Source of the DNA: Austwickia sp.
Lineage (GTDB): Bacteria; Actinomycetota; Actinomycetes; Actinomycetales; Dermatophilaceae
Assembly (NCBI GenBank): GCA_016699675.1
Contig: CP064985.1
Span: 1,426,001-1,490,000, forward strand
Length of the DNA stretch: 64,000 nt
Direction of reading: 5' to 3'
Part shown: piece by piece, positions 51,962 through 61,880 of the stretch
Position numbering within the stretch: the first letter of the stretch is position 1
Layout of the letters: every line of letters starts with the position of its first letter
Made by a program: the position numbers and the translations under genes
Notes under the pieces: model-generated
Seen by the model: the letters and a program-made list of their open reading frames with translations, nothing else
What the model was told of the DNA's origin: nothing
Database searches by the model: none

Positions 51962-52162
51962 TCAACGCCCCGCGAACCGCCGCACGGCCGTGCGCAGCCC
52001 GGCGACCACCCGAACCGGCATACCACTCCGGGACCGATAGGCGGGGCACTCACACCGCCCGCACTCGCGGCCGCGCCGGTAGTGCTCGTGGTCGAACGCG
52101 TCGTGGCCGCACCGGCAGGGGGCCGGTGCGGCGTCGCTGCGAGCGCGAGGGGTGGCGGCCAT
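51962..52162 (-). CDS. Small Cys/His-rich hypothetical protein
   Basis: This 66-residue protein has an excellent start: GAGGAG six bases before ATG 52162. Its centre CRCGHDAFDHEHYRRGREC then GRCECPAYR holds five Cys and four His in CxC-H-H-CxxCxC order, consistent with a small zinc-binding knuckle. The ends are basic and Ala-rich. I do not recognise a named family, although similar short CxCG-H-CxxCxCxxY proteins are common in actinobacteria. Real coding is supported by the ribosome-binding site and the spaced Cys pattern. Function unknown. Confidence 0.65.
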   Translation of the reverse strand: MAATPRARSDAAPAPCRCGHDAFDHEHYRRGRECGRCECPAYRSRSGMPVRVVAGLRTAVRRFAGR

Positions 52163-52335
52163 GGGTGACTCCTCACGTCCGGGGGGGAAGCGCCGTGGTC
52201 ACCGTGGGCGCCGGAACCTGCGCTCCGGGCGCAGGGTGGCTCACATGCTAGCTTGCGCGTCCCGAACCCGCAGGCCCCCCGGGGCGGCTGCACCCGCTCC
52301 GGGAGCACCGCCGCGTCGGGCTCCGCTGTGCCCCA

Positions 52336-53595
52336 TCAGAACCGGGCCAGCGCATCCCAAATCGGGTCGCCGGAGCCGGGCACGATCCCGTAGCCCTCGT
52401 TGGCGAAGGTGTTGACCTCCCAGATGAGGTAGCCGGCGGCGCCGTGCTTCTTGGCCGCCTGGATCTTGGCGTCCATGAGCTTGGCGCGCCGCTCGATCGC
52501 CGCCTTGTCCTTGGCCTTGATGCCGATCTCGCCGACCACCAGCGGCTTGTTCAGCGCCTTGGCGATGGCGAACGAGCAGGCGATCTTGGCCGCCTTGTCC
52601 TGGCATTGGGGGCTGTCCGCCGCAGGCAGCTCGCCGTTCGGTAGCGCCCCCGGCATGGCCTCGGTGTCCGAGCCGTAGTAGGCCCAGTCGTGCACCTCGA
52701 CGTAGTCCATCTCGGGCAGGCTGTAGATGTCGCGGAAGTCCGCGCCGGAGTTGCCGGGCGCGCCGTTGCCCTGGGTGCCGAGCGAAACCAGGTGGTTCGG
52801 GTCGGCCTTGCGGATCTCGCGCGCCACGGTGCGGGCCATCTCCACGAGCACCGACTTGCCGTCGGGGCTGCGCCGCTTCGTCTCGGCCTCGTTCATGATC
52901 ATCCAGGCGGCGATCGTCGGCTCGTTCTTGTAGTGCTCGGCCATGACACGGGCGTAGTCGAGCAGACTGCGCGAGGCGCTGCCGAAGGGTTTGCGGTAGC
53001 CCTCCGTGTAGTACGTGTCGTCCTGCCAGTTCATCTTCGGCTGGGCCTTGGCGCCGGTCGTGCAGTAGCCCGGCCCGTCCTCCAGGACCGGCATAACCAG
53101 CATGCCCTCGCTCGTGGCGGCGTTGATCAGGCGGTCCACGCCAGCGAAGTCGGTGCCCCCCTTGGTGAACGGCTGGTAGGCCCAGAACCGCACGACCTTG
53201 GCGCCGGACTTGCCCTTGATCTCCCGGAACGCGGCGCGCAGCTGCTCGTCCGACATCGTGTTGTGCGGCTCGCACGCGTAGAACGCCGAGGCTGCGGCGT
53301 CGAAGAGATTGAAGCCGGAGAACCGGAACTCCTGGCCGTCCAGCATGAACTGGGTGCCCTGCGTCTTGAGGAAGGTCGCCGGCCGCCCGGGCGTGGCGCC
53401 CGTCGGACTGGTCGTGCTGGAACTCGAGACCGCGGTGCTCGGCGTGCTCGTCGTGGGCGCTGGGGCGGGGTTGCTGTCGCAACCCGCCACCGCCAGCGCC
53501 GCTAAGAGTGGCGCCACAGCCAACGGCCCCAGCGCCCCACGGCGCCGGACCCGGCGGTGTGCCCGTCGTACCCTGCTGGTGTTCCCCCGAACCAT
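52336..53595 (-). CDS. GH5-like (mannanase-type) secreted lipoprotein
   Basis: This 419-residue protein starts at ATG 53595 with a basic N-terminus and a lipobox LAALAVAGC (lipidated Cys), followed by a Ser/Thr/Pro linker. The catalytic domain begins FMLDGQEFRFSGFNLFDA. The acid/base Glu is in AAWMIMNEAETKRR and the nucleophile Glu is in KPLVVGEIGIKAKDK, matching clan GH-A (GH5 mannanase/cellulase-like) strands 4 and 7. It would hydrolyse or trim beta-linked glycans outside the membrane. As the last gene of the leftward polysaccharide cluster it could process the exported polymer. Confidence 0.9.
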   Translation of the reverse strand: MVRGNTSRVRRAHRRVRRRGALGPLAVAPLLAALAVAGCDSNPAPAPTTSTPSTAVSSSSTTSPTGATPGRPATFLKTQGTQFMLDGQEFRFSGFNLFDAAASAFYACEPHNTMSDEQLRAAFREIKGKSGAKVVRFWAYQPFTKGGTDFAGVDRLINAATSEGMLVMPVLEDGPGYCTTGAKAQPKMNWQDDTYYTEGYRKPFGSASRSLLDYARVMAEHYKNEPTIAAWMIMNEAETKRRSPDGKSVLVEMARTVAREIRKADPNHLVSLGTQGNGAPGNSGADFRDIYSLPEMDYVEVHDWAYYGSDTEAMPGALPNGELPAADSPQCQDKAAKIACSFAIAKALNKPLVVGEIGIKAKDKAAIERRAKLMDAKIQAAKKHGAAGYLIWEVNTFANEGYGIVPGSGDPIWDALARF

Positions 53596-53648
53596 GGTGC
53601 CTTTGCCTTCGTCGTCGATGGTGGTGCTGCTGGTCGTCGTCGGTCGGC

Positions 53649-54839
53649 TCACGTCGCCGAGGCCGTACGCCGTAGCCGGAGCAGACTCCCCCTTGCGGGA
53701 GGGGCCTCCGCGAGGAGTCGTCGGTAGGTCTCGTCGAGTCGCGCGGCCGTCATGTCGATGCCGTAGCGGCGCGCCAGCTCCGGCGGCGCCACCCGAGTCT
53801 CGGCGGTGGCCTTGGTCTGGGCCAGCGCGTCGGCCAGCGCGACCCGCAGGTCCTCCTCGGCAGCCGCGCCGTCCCGCGTCCCCATGCAGTGCGCCTTCGG
53901 CTGGGGCGGCAGGGGCGCAAGCGCCGGGCACATGGCATAGACCGTCGGCAACCCGTTAGCCAGCGCCTCGATGATGGCCAATCCAAACGTCTCGGCCAGC
54001 CCAGGGCTGACGAAGGCGTCCATGGCCGAGTACAGGTCGGGGATGTCGTCCCGGGCGCCGGTGAAAACCACCCGGTCGGTCAGGCCCAGCTCATGGGCGA
54101 GCGCGTGCAGGGCCTCCCGCTCGGGGCCGTCGCCGACGATCATCAGCCGATGGGACGGGCTAAGCACCGGGCGAACGGCTCGGAGCAGCACGTCAAACCG
54201 CTTGCTGACGTGCAGCCTTCCCACGGCCCCGATGAGTTCGGTCTCCGGGGGAATCCCAAACTCCGCCCGCACCCGGTCGCGGCCGGCCGGGTCAAAGCTC
54301 ATGGCCGTGAAGTCGATGCCGTTGTCGACGACCTCGACGCGATCCGCGGCGATCCGCCACCGGCGCAGGATGTCGGCGGTCTCCGCAGACACCGCCAGGG
54401 TCATCGTGGCCATCCGGGCCAGGCACCAATACACGACGCGCAACGACGCGGTCAGCGGGCGACCCTCGATGAGCTCGTCGTTGAGGGAGTGCTCCGTGCT
54501 GACGATCACCGGCACCCGTGCCAGCCGGGCGGCGGGGATGGCCCAGAGCTGGGACGCCAGGAGATGGACGTGCACCACGTCGGGGCGTTCGCGACGTAGC
54601 ACCTTGGCCAGCCGGAACCAGGCCAAGGCCTTGGGGCCGGCGCTCAGCGGGAACTCCAGCACGGGAATCCCCTTCGCGCGCAGCGCCTCGGCGACCGCCC
54701 CCCCGCCGTACAGGGTGATGACGGAGACGTCCGCGTCCTGCCGCGGGGCGAGCAGCTCCAGCTGGCGTTCGGCCCCGCCCTCGTGGAGGGCGGCGATGAC
54801 ATGGATGACGCGTCGTGGACAGGTGCTCACGGCCGTCAC
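53649..54839 (-). CDS. Glycosyltransferase family 4 (GT-B fold)
   Basis: This 396-residue protein has HVIAALHEGGAERQLELLA at the N-terminal Rossmann entry, VVHVHLLASQLWAIPAARLA, STEHSLNDELIEG, VVDNGIDFTAMSFDP, IGAVGRLHVSKRFDVLLRAV, and the nucleotide-sugar signature PGLAETFGLAIIEALANGLP. GT4 enzymes transfer a sugar with retention in the cytoplasm during polysaccharide assembly. The Cys-rich PALAPLPPQPKAHCMGTRDG insert is unusual and of unknown role. GTG 54839 overlaps the stop of the preceding membrane protein gene by four bases, so they are coupled. Confidence 0.94.
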   Translation of the reverse strand: MTAVSTCPRRVIHVIAALHEGGAERQLELLAPRQDADVSVITLYGGGAVAEALRAKGIPVLEFPLSAGPKALAWFRLAKVLRRERPDVVHVHLLASQLWAIPAARLARVPVIVSTEHSLNDELIEGRPLTASLRVVYWCLARMATMTLAVSAETADILRRWRIAADRVEVVDNGIDFTAMSFDPAGRDRVRAEFGIPPETELIGAVGRLHVSKRFDVLLRAVRPVLSPSHRLMIVGDGPEREALHALAHELGLTDRVVFTGARDDIPDLYSAMDAFVSPGLAETFGLAIIEALANGLPTVYAMCPALAPLPPQPKAHCMGTRDGAAAEEDLRVALADALAQTKATAETRVAPPELARRYGIDMTAARLDETYRRLLAEAPPARGSLLRLRRTASAT

Positions 54840-55954
54840 CGGTTCAGCACCAGGGTGCGGTCGAGATCCGGGCGGCTGGCGCTGGTCAGGCGGATCTCCG
54901 TGCGCCCCGTGGCGGGGATCGTCACGCTACGCTGCACGGTTTCGCCGGCCGCTAGGGCGAAGGTGGGCGCGCCGCCAGCGGGTCCGGCCGCGGTGCCCTT
55001 GGCCGCGCCGGCGCCGGTCGGTGTGGGCGCGTACGGGACGGCCACGAAGGGCCCGAGCGTCGTCACGATCAGCTGCGCGTCGGGGATGGCCTGGGCGGCC
55101 CGTACGGCGACCTGCACCTGCGTCGGCGCCGCGGGGGTCGGGGCCGCTGCGGCCGGCTGAGCGGGGGCCCCAGCGGGGACCTGGCCGGCGCCCGGCTGCG
55201 CCGGTGCGGCCGCCTGGACCTCGGCGGGGTTGACCAGCCACAGCTCCGCCTCCGGTGCATCGATGCGGCCGCTGAGGCTAGCTCCGGCGAGGGCGCCCAG
55301 GACCGTGAGCGCGGCCAGGCCACCCCACACCAGCGACCGACGGTTGACCGGAGCGGGATCGCGACGCGGGTCCCCCGCAGCGTGGCCCGGCCACGGGTAG
55401 CCCGCGCGGCTGCGGAGGTGGCCCACGACGATCGCGGCCACGGCGAGCGCCCCGACGCCGAGGGCCCAGGCGTCGTGCCACAGCTTGATCCCGAAGGCCT
55501 GCAGCAGCGGTCCGAGGAGGATGACGGCGACCGCGCCGAGGCCGAGGCTGCGGGTCAGCAGGTCGAGGGCCTCGGTACGAAAGACCAGTGCCACTCCCAC
55601 GGCTGCGGCCACCCACAGGGGCACCTGCACGGCCGGTCCGGCCTGCAGCATGGTCGCCGCAACGGCGGCCGCGACCACGGCCAACGGCACCCAGAGCCGC
55701 AGGCCAGCCGAGGGTGCCCAGCGCGAGCGAGCGCCCATGGGATCCGCCGTCGACGCGGGATCGAGGCCCGACTCGGAGGTCGCCGACGGCGTCTCGATCG
55801 CGTCCACAAACCCGGCCGCGGTCGAGGCCCCGGTCCGAGTCTCCTCCCGAGTCTCGGCCACGGGCGGGGTCTCGAGATCGGTCACCGTGCCGCCGGAGCG
55901 GGCGGTCTCGGGATCGATCGCCTTTTCGGTGCGCACGGCGCTTTCGTCAGCCAC
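54836..55954 (-). CDS. Membrane protein with Pro/Ala-rich region (polysaccharide cluster)
   Basis: This 372-residue protein starts at GTG 55954 (8-bp overlap with the previous gene). The N-terminal ~80 residues are acidic and Ser/Thr/Glu-rich and lack a signal sequence. Four or five membrane helices follow (LWVPLAVVAAAVAATMLQA; PLWVAAAVGVALVF; LGAVAVILLGPLLQAF; WALGVGALAVAAIVVGHL; LVWGGLAALTVLGALAG). The C-terminal ~140 residues form an exposed Ala/Pro-rich stretch and a beta-type domain (LIVTTLGPFVAVPYAP, RTEIRLTSAS). No known family was recognised. Its position between the flippase/GT-C and GT4 genes suggests a role in polysaccharide export or attachment. Confidence 0.78.
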   Translation of the reverse strand: MADESAVRTEKAIDPETARSGGTVTDLETPPVAETREETRTGASTAAGFVDAIETPSATSESGLDPASTADPMGARSRWAPSAGLRLWVPLAVVAAAVAATMLQAGPAVQVPLWVAAAVGVALVFRTEALDLLTRSLGLGAVAVILLGPLLQAFGIKLWHDAWALGVGALAVAAIVVGHLRSRAGYPWPGHAAGDPRRDPAPVNRRSLVWGGLAALTVLGALAGASLSGRIDAPEAELWLVNPAEVQAAAPAQPGAGQVPAGAPAQPAAAAPTPAAPTQVQVAVRAAQAIPDAQLIVTTLGPFVAVPYAPTPTGAGAAKGTAAGPAGGAPTFALAAGETVQRSVTIPATGRTEIRLTSASRPDLDRTLVLNR

Positions 55955-58900
55955 CGTTGACCCCCTTCAGGGTGTAAATCTTCATCGAGCCGTTCGTGTA
56001 GATCTGCTGAGCCCCGGGGACGCCGGCGAACTTGCGCAGGGTGGACAGCGGGACCGGGGTGCGGCGATCGGCCAGCCCGTACTCGCCGCCCGTCACGTAG
56101 ATCCCCAGGTTGGGCAGGCCGGTGCTGTCCCGCTCGTCGACCATCAGGTACTCGACCTTCAGGTTCTTGATCAGCGCGTAGTCCTGGGGCGTCACGCCGG
56201 GGGCGAGGAGCAGGTCGCTGGCGTCCACCCCGGTGCCGATCTGGGTGAGCGGTTCGGCGCCGACGCCGGCGGCCAGCAGCATCCCGACGCGGTCGGCGAA
56301 GACCCGGCTACCCGTGGGCATCTCGGTCCGCATCCACTCAGAGGCGGCGATGTTGTCGCGGTCCACGGTGCGGTGGTCGGCGCCGACGAAGTAGCCGCCA
56401 GGCACCTGCATCACCATCGGGCCCGCGCCAAGCATCACCCCGCCGGCGAACATGACCACCGCGGCGGTGCCGAGCACCACGAACCGGCGTACCGTCATGC
56501 GCCGCGACCACGCCCATAGGCCGAGCACGAACCCGATGCCCAGGAAGGCGTAGCTGGTGGACCGGTCGGCGATCTCCGCGGTGCTCTGCACCACGTGGCC
56601 CAGCGGTTCGAGCACGAACACGGCGGAGAGGGCGATGAGGAGCAGGCCTAGGGCGGCGTTGCGGCGTCGCAACCAGGTGCGCGCGTGCCACCACCCGAAC
56701 AGGAGGCCCAGGCCGGTTAGGGCGATCGAGCCGGCCATCGCGAGCTTCTCCGCGAGCGAGCTGGTCAGGCCGGCCGGGTTGACGAACAGGGTCTTCGTCT
56801 CGCCCGCGGACAGGGCCGCCATCCCGGAGGCGACGGCGTTCTGGAACGCGCTGCCCAGGTACGTCGTCATGACGTTGCCCGGCATCAGCGCGACTCCCAC
56901 GATGGCCGCCGCTGTCGCCACCACCATGAGCGAGAGCTCGCCGACGCGGCGTCCCCACCGGTCTGTACGCCGACGCCGGACCAGCGTCAACAGCCACCAG
57001 AGGCCGAAGATCCCCAGGAGGGCGATCGACGTCAGGTGGTGGGTGAGCGCGACCGCGCCGACGGTGAGCATCGGGGCCACGAGACCGCCGACGCCGTCGG
57101 CGTGGCGCCGCGCCACGAGGTACACCGCGAACAGCGCCAACGGCAGGGCGAGGGTCTGGTAGGCGTACTGCGAGTTGAACAGCAGCGTCTGCGGGGCGCA
57201 GGCGTAGATCACCACGGCGACCCCGCCGACCCGGGCGGATCGTGCGGCGGTTGCGGCGACGCCGTAGATCGCGGCCGCGAAGATGACGCGGGCGATGAAC
57301 GTGACGACCATGCCGCTGGTGTGCTCCGACAGCCCGGTGAGCTGCGCCACCGCCCCGGCCGCGGTGGCCAGCCCGGGTAGGAGGCCGTCACCGGCAGGAT
57401 CGGGTTGGCGCCGTACAGCTCGCCCGTCGTCATCAGGTGTTCCAGGTTGGCCGCGTGCGCGAGTTCGTCGTGATCGGTGAAGTGGTGCGGGAACTGGATG
57501 AACCGCGTCAGCTGCAACGCCACGAGCATGGCGATGGGGACCCAGCGGCGGAACGGGTCGGTCAGGCCCGGCAGCAGCGCCGCGCCCACGGCGGGCACGA
57601 TGAGCAGCGCCAGGCCGGCCAGGTAGAGCGCCATCCCGGTGCCGGTGTGCATGGCCCGGGCCTGGTCGATCCCGACGGTGAAGATCGCCAACCCGACGGC
57701 GATGACCAGCAGGGGGAATCCCAGCCCCTGCCGATTGATGAAACGGCTGATCACGTTGTCCTCATCGGCCGCGGCGTGCCGGGCCGCAGCCTTGGCGGAC
57801 ACGCGCTTCGCGTCACCGGGCGCGACTGGCGCGGCGTCGCTTGCCGCGGACAGCCGTGCGTCGGCTGCGGCGGCGGGTACGGCGGCTGCCCCGGCTGTTG
57901 GGAGCGGCGGTACATCGTCCGCCGCGGCAGCTGTGGCGAGCGGCGGTACGTCGTCCACTGCAGCAGCCGGTACGTCGTCCGCAGCGGGGGCGTCATCCGA
58001 GGTCCCGCGGGAGCGCCGGTCCTCGCGGAACAGCAGCGTCAGCATGATCACGGCCTGGACCGCAACGACCGCGAGCCAGAACGAGACCAAGCCCGCCAGG
58101 CCGGCGACCTTGGCGCCGGCAGTCGCCGCGACAAGCTCGATCAGGGTGAAGACGAAGAAGAACACGGCGGCGGAGCCGGTGCGCTCCTGGACGCGCTTGA
58201 AGGCCACGAAGTGGTCCTTGACCGCGAAGCCGATCGACGCCAGCACGACCAGGCGCAGGATCGTGGCAGCCTCGGCGGAGTACGCCGAGCCGAACAGCGA
58301 CAACAGCAGCGGTGCGCCGAAGAACGCGACGATGGCCGCGGCGCCGCAGATTGCCAGCGCCATCGGCAGGGTGACCCGCATCTGCCGCAGGACGCTGCGG
58401 GGGCTGCCCGCGGAGGCGGCGAACAGGCCGATGGAGAGGGAGTACGGCAAGACGAAACAGATCTCGGAGATGCGCAGGGTGGCGGTGAACAGGCCGTTGT
58501 CACGCTGGCTGAGCACCACGCTGCAGATGATCGGCAGCATCTGCAACGGAATGATGAGCATCGTGCTCAGGGCGTAGTTCCCGGCGACGGCGCGGGCGTG
58601 CTGGCGAATGACGGCGAGGTCGACGAGCTTGTTGGTGGGCTCCTCGAGTGCCCGGCCGCCGCGGGTGCCGTGGACGATGACGAGCAGTGACAGCGCGATG
58701 CCGATCGTCCAGGCCGCAAAGACCGCCATGCCGCCGAGCGCGCTCGGCATGGCGAACAGGGCAACGATCTTCGCGACGCTCGCGACCGTGTTGCGCTTCA
58801 TCTGCAGCGTGCCGACGCCGAGCACCAGCACGGCCTGGTCGAGGATCATGCCGACGGTGGCCAAGGCGGTGCCCGCCGCGAGCATGCCGATCTTCAACGG

Positions 58901-59404
58901 CGAGTCCGTCAGGGACCGCAGGGCCGGCGCATCGGACAGGTGGGCCACGCCGGTCGCCACCAGTAGCGTCAACACGAAGCTGGTCGCGGCCGCAAGCGCC
59001 AGGCTGGAGCGCACGAGCACGCGTCGGTGCGGTTGCGGGGTCTGCGGGATCTTCTGGATGAGCAGCGCACCCAGCCCGAGGCTGCCGAGCCCGCCCAAGA
59101 GGGACATCAGGGCGATGGCGGCCCCGGCGACGCCGACCTCGGCGATGCTGAGCCGGCGCGCGGCGATGGCCCAGAACAGCAGCCCCAGCCCACCGGTGAT
59201 GACATACGTCGACACCAGCGAGGCGCTGATGGCCAGCAGCCGGCCGAGCTGGTGACCCAGCCATCCGGACATCCGCGACTGCGGCGGCCGGGGCGTGGCC
59301 GCGGGCCCGCCGCCTCCGTCCGCTAGCGGGTCGCCCGCGCCGGCTCCCCCTTCGGGCTCCGGCGGCTGCATGGTTCGCTCCATGACGTGACTGTTCGCGC
59401 TCAT
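55947..59404 (-). pseudogene. Flippase fused to a GT-C-like membrane glycosyltransferase, with a frameshift
   Basis: From ATG 59404 (MSANSHVMERTM) the first ~430 residues form a Wzx/MurJ-like flippase with 12-14 helices (LISTYVITGGLGLLFWAIAARR-type entry, read here as LVSTYVITGGLGLLFWAIAA). A repetitive linker with ADDVPPL units follows, then a second membrane module (GFPLLVIAVGLAIFTVGIDQA, TDHDELAHAANLEHL, GANPILPVTASYPG) of GT-C type with an acidic HxDE-like first loop. At 57371-57376 the frame breaks; one extra G in CCGGG restores SYPGLATAAGAVAQLTGLSEH and the remaining helices and soluble C-terminal domain. The rebuilt protein is 1152 residues. Flipping and glycosylation of lipid-linked glycan would then be joined in one chain. 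It is first in a coupled operon with the two genes to its left. Confidence 0.82.
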
Positions 59405-59497
59405 CGCGCTGTTCTCCCATCCCCCACTCGCCGTTGGTCCCCCCACCGGCGCTGTTCCCCGTTGTGTTGCGTTCCGTCCCGCGGTCTGCCCAGCGGG

Positions 59498-60772
59498 CTA
59501 CCTCGCCCTGATAGCGGCCGGAGCGCCGGTCAGTGCCCCGGCGACGTGCTCAATGGCCGCCCGGTCGTACTGGCCTTCGCGATACGCCAGCGAGACCGAA
59601 AGACGTCCCCCGACGCCCATCGTCACCGCAGCGATCCCGTCGGGTCCGATCGGGGTCGGCACGTTGAAGGCGCACCCGGCCGGCGGAACCGTCCGAGACG
59701 GCCAGGGCACCCGCGTGGTGTGCGAAAGCCCCAGGTAGGCGCGCCCATCCGGATCCGGGAGCTGGTCGCGGTGCGGCTGGTCCGCACGAGCCCGGCGACC
59801 ATCCGAGCGGCGGCTGGCCGCCATCGCGAGAAGGGGCCGCGCCGAGGCTGCGTACTCGCGAATGGCCGCGGTGGTCTGGACCGGATCCGTCGGATCGGCC
59901 ACCGTCAGGAAGCTCCCCGCAACGAAGTTCCCCGACAGGTGCCGCGCCCCGGCCGGGAGATACCGCCGACAATCGACCACGACGAGAGCGCCCGGGTGGG
60001 CGGCGATGCCGACCTCCCGCGTCGCGCGGTGCATCGCGGCGGTCAGCCACCCCCCCACCGAAACCCGCGCCGGGTCGAGCCGCGCGGTCAGGTCGTCGAG
60101 CCAGCCGTCCTCGCTGGTCGCGAAACAGAGCTCGCGCCGCCACAGCTGTGCGGGGCCGTCGGCAAACGTTGCCGGCGGCGCCCAGCGGTCCGCCCGAAAT
60201 GCGGCCAGGACCTTGGCGGGGTGGCGAGTGACGGTGTGCGCCAAGGCGCGGATCAGCGGCGCCGGCACCGGCGCGGGCACCGGTTCGTCGGCGTCGGCCA
60301 GGAGGAGGGGAAGGAGCGCCCGGGTCTCGGCGTACAGGTCCCCGAAGGCGTGGCTGAAGCGGATGGCGACGTACCGATCACCAACCACGATGCGGAACGG
60401 CAGGACCGCCAGCTCGCGACCCAACTCGTGCTGGGCGATCGCCTCGGGTCCGGCGCTCCAGGGCAGCCCCGCCTCGACGACGAGGGCGTCGATCAGCTCA
60501 TCGAGCCGGTCCGTCGGGACATCGGCGGCGCGCCGGCCGCGCATGTCGAGCAACCGGACCACGTGCCGAAAGTCCGGGCGACGCACCAGCCGGCGGGCCC
60601 GCTGGGCGACCTTATCGCGCGTGAGCGCAACCAGGTCGCCCCAGATCTGCACCAGCGGCTCGGGCCAGGTGGCGTTGCGGGACTCCAGCGGACGGACGTG
60701 CTGGGCTCCCCAGGAGGCCAGGATGCGGTCCGCCTCGGCCGCGGTGGCCGGCGCGATCAGCTGGTCGTACAT
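59498..60772 (-). CDS. Condensation-superfamily acyltransferase-like protein
   Basis: This 424-residue protein starts at ATG 60772 with AAGGA eight bases upstream; a longer frame to 60982 is noncoding. Its layout matches CoA-dependent acyltransferases of the chloramphenicol acetyltransferase/condensation superfamily (PapA-like): two halves, with the catalytic HHxxxD region represented by IRFSHAFGDLYAETRAL (His and Asp present, first His replaced by Ser), and the second-half GNFVAGSFLTVADP and CAFNVPTPIGPDGIA. It could acylate a glycolipid or polysaccharide using acyl-CoA. Neighbours are a GT2 glycosyltransferase 37 bp upstream and the flippase downstream, supporting a role in glycan modification. 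Substrate unknown. Confidence 0.75.
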   Translation of the reverse strand: MYDQLIAPATAAEADRILASWGAQHVRPLESRNATWPEPLVQIWGDLVALTRDKVAQRARRLVRRPDFRHVVRLLDMRGRRAADVPTDRLDELIDALVVEAGLPWSAGPEAIAQHELGRELAVLPFRIVVGDRYVAIRFSHAFGDLYAETRALLPLLLADADEPVPAPVPAPLIRALAHTVTRHPAKVLAAFRADRWAPPATFADGPAQLWRRELCFATSEDGWLDDLTARLDPARVSVGGWLTAAMHRATREVGIAAHPGALVVVDCRRYLPAGARHLSGNFVAGSFLTVADPTDPVQTTAAIREYAASARPLLAMAASRRSDGRRARADQPHRDQLPDPDGRAYLGLSHTTRVPWPSRTVPPAGCAFNVPTPIGPDGIAAVTMGVGGRLSVSLAYREGQYDRAAIEHVAGALTGAPAAIRAR

Positions 60773-60809
60773 GGCTGGTGTCCTTGTCCCGTCCCGATGT
60801 GGGCGCCGG

Positions 60810-61616
60810 TCAGGCGCTCGTCGCCGCGGCGCGCTGCGTCGCGGGCTCGTTGGTAGCGACGTCCGAGCCACGGCGACGCGCGTGCATCTGCCGCTTCTCG
60901 GCGATGATCGTGCGCAGCACCCGGGCCCCGTCGCCCCAGGTGTTGAGGTTGCTCTCGCCGAACAGGCGGGGCTGCTCCACACTCGGGACCTCGGCGACGC
61001 GCAGGCCGGCCGCGGTGACCCGGCAGGCGAGCAGCGTTTCGATCTCGAAGCCGTCGCCCCACAGGCGGGCGTCGGGGTCGATGGTGCGCACCCGGCTGCT
61101 CGGCAGGTTCAGCGCCGGCAGGATGTCCCGCCAGAACGCGTTGTAGCCGTAGCACAGGTCGGTGTACCGCGTGCCCATCAGCACGTTCGCCAGCCCGTTC
61201 AGGCCGCGGTTGCCCATCGAGCGCAGCAACGTCAGGTCGTGGGAACCGCCCTGGTGTGCGTAGCGGGTCCCCTTGGCGAAGTCGGCGCCGGCGACGAGCG
61301 CGTCGACGAACGCGGGGATCTCGGCCGGGTCGGCGGAGCAGTCGGCGTCGAACATGACGATGATGTCGCCGGTCGAGGCCTCGAAGCCGCAGGCGAGGGC
61401 GTTGCCCTTGCCGCGCCGCGTCTGCGTCACCACGGTGATGTCGGGCATGACCCGGCGGGCGGTCGCGACGGTGTCGTCCGTGGACCGGCCGTCGACGAGG
61501 ACGACCTGGTGGACGGCGGGGAGCTTCGGGAGGATGACCTCGAGGTTGCGGGCCTCGTTAAGGACCGGTACCACGATGCTCACCTTCACCGGTCCGGTTG
61601 TCCGATCTCTGCGCAT
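60810..61616 (-). CDS. Glycosyltransferase family 2
   Basis: This 268-residue GT-A protein begins KVSIVVPVLNEARNLEVILPKLP and has the metal-binding DxD in IIVMFDADCSADPAEIP, then GADFAKGTRYAHQGGSHDLTLLRSMGNRGLNGLANVL and YGYNAFWRDILP, characteristic of dolichyl- or polyprenyl-phosphate sugar synthase-like GT2 enzymes. It probably makes a polyprenyl-phosphate sugar for a GT-C enzyme such as the fused one two genes downstream. No C-terminal membrane helices are present. It starts at ATG 61616 and precedes the acyltransferase gene by 37 bp. Confidence 0.93.
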   Translation of the reverse strand: MRRDRTTGPVKVSIVVPVLNEARNLEVILPKLPAVHQVVLVDGRSTDDTVATARRVMPDITVVTQTRRGKGNALACGFEASTGDIIVMFDADCSADPAEIPAFVDALVAGADFAKGTRYAHQGGSHDLTLLRSMGNRGLNGLANVLMGTRYTDLCYGYNAFWRDILPALNLPSSRVRTIDPDARLWGDGFEIETLLACRVTAAGLRVAEVPSVEQPRLFGESNLNTWGDGARVLRTIIAEKRQMHARRRGSDVATNEPATQRAAATSA

Positions 61617-61743
61617 GGGATTCTCTTCCTCGTTTCGCCGGTTGCTGCGGATGACGTGCTGCGGATGAACTACGGGTTGTTCTCGTGGTGCTCAGTCGTG
61701 CTGAGGGTCGTGCTGGTCATCGCATCGCTGCGGTGGTCTGGGT

Positions 61744-61779
61744 GCCTCGGTGCCAGGTGGGGGTCCCTGGCACCGAGGC
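61744..61779 (-). terminator. Terminator hairpin downstream of the GMC oxidoreductase
   Basis: A perfect 14-bp stem (GCCTCGGTGCCAGG at 61744-61757 and its complement at 61766-61779) encloses an 8-nt loop, between the GMC gene stop (61881) and the GT2 start (61616). There is no U tract. It probably ends the GMC transcript and isolates the polysaccharide operon. Confidence 0.75.
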
Positions 61780-61880
61780 GGCGGAAACCGCACCCTGCGG
61801 GACGGCTGCTCCGCCTGCTGCCGCGTGCCGTCCGACGGGGGTCGGCCGGCCGTGCGGCTCTGGGGGGAGGGAGGTCTTGG

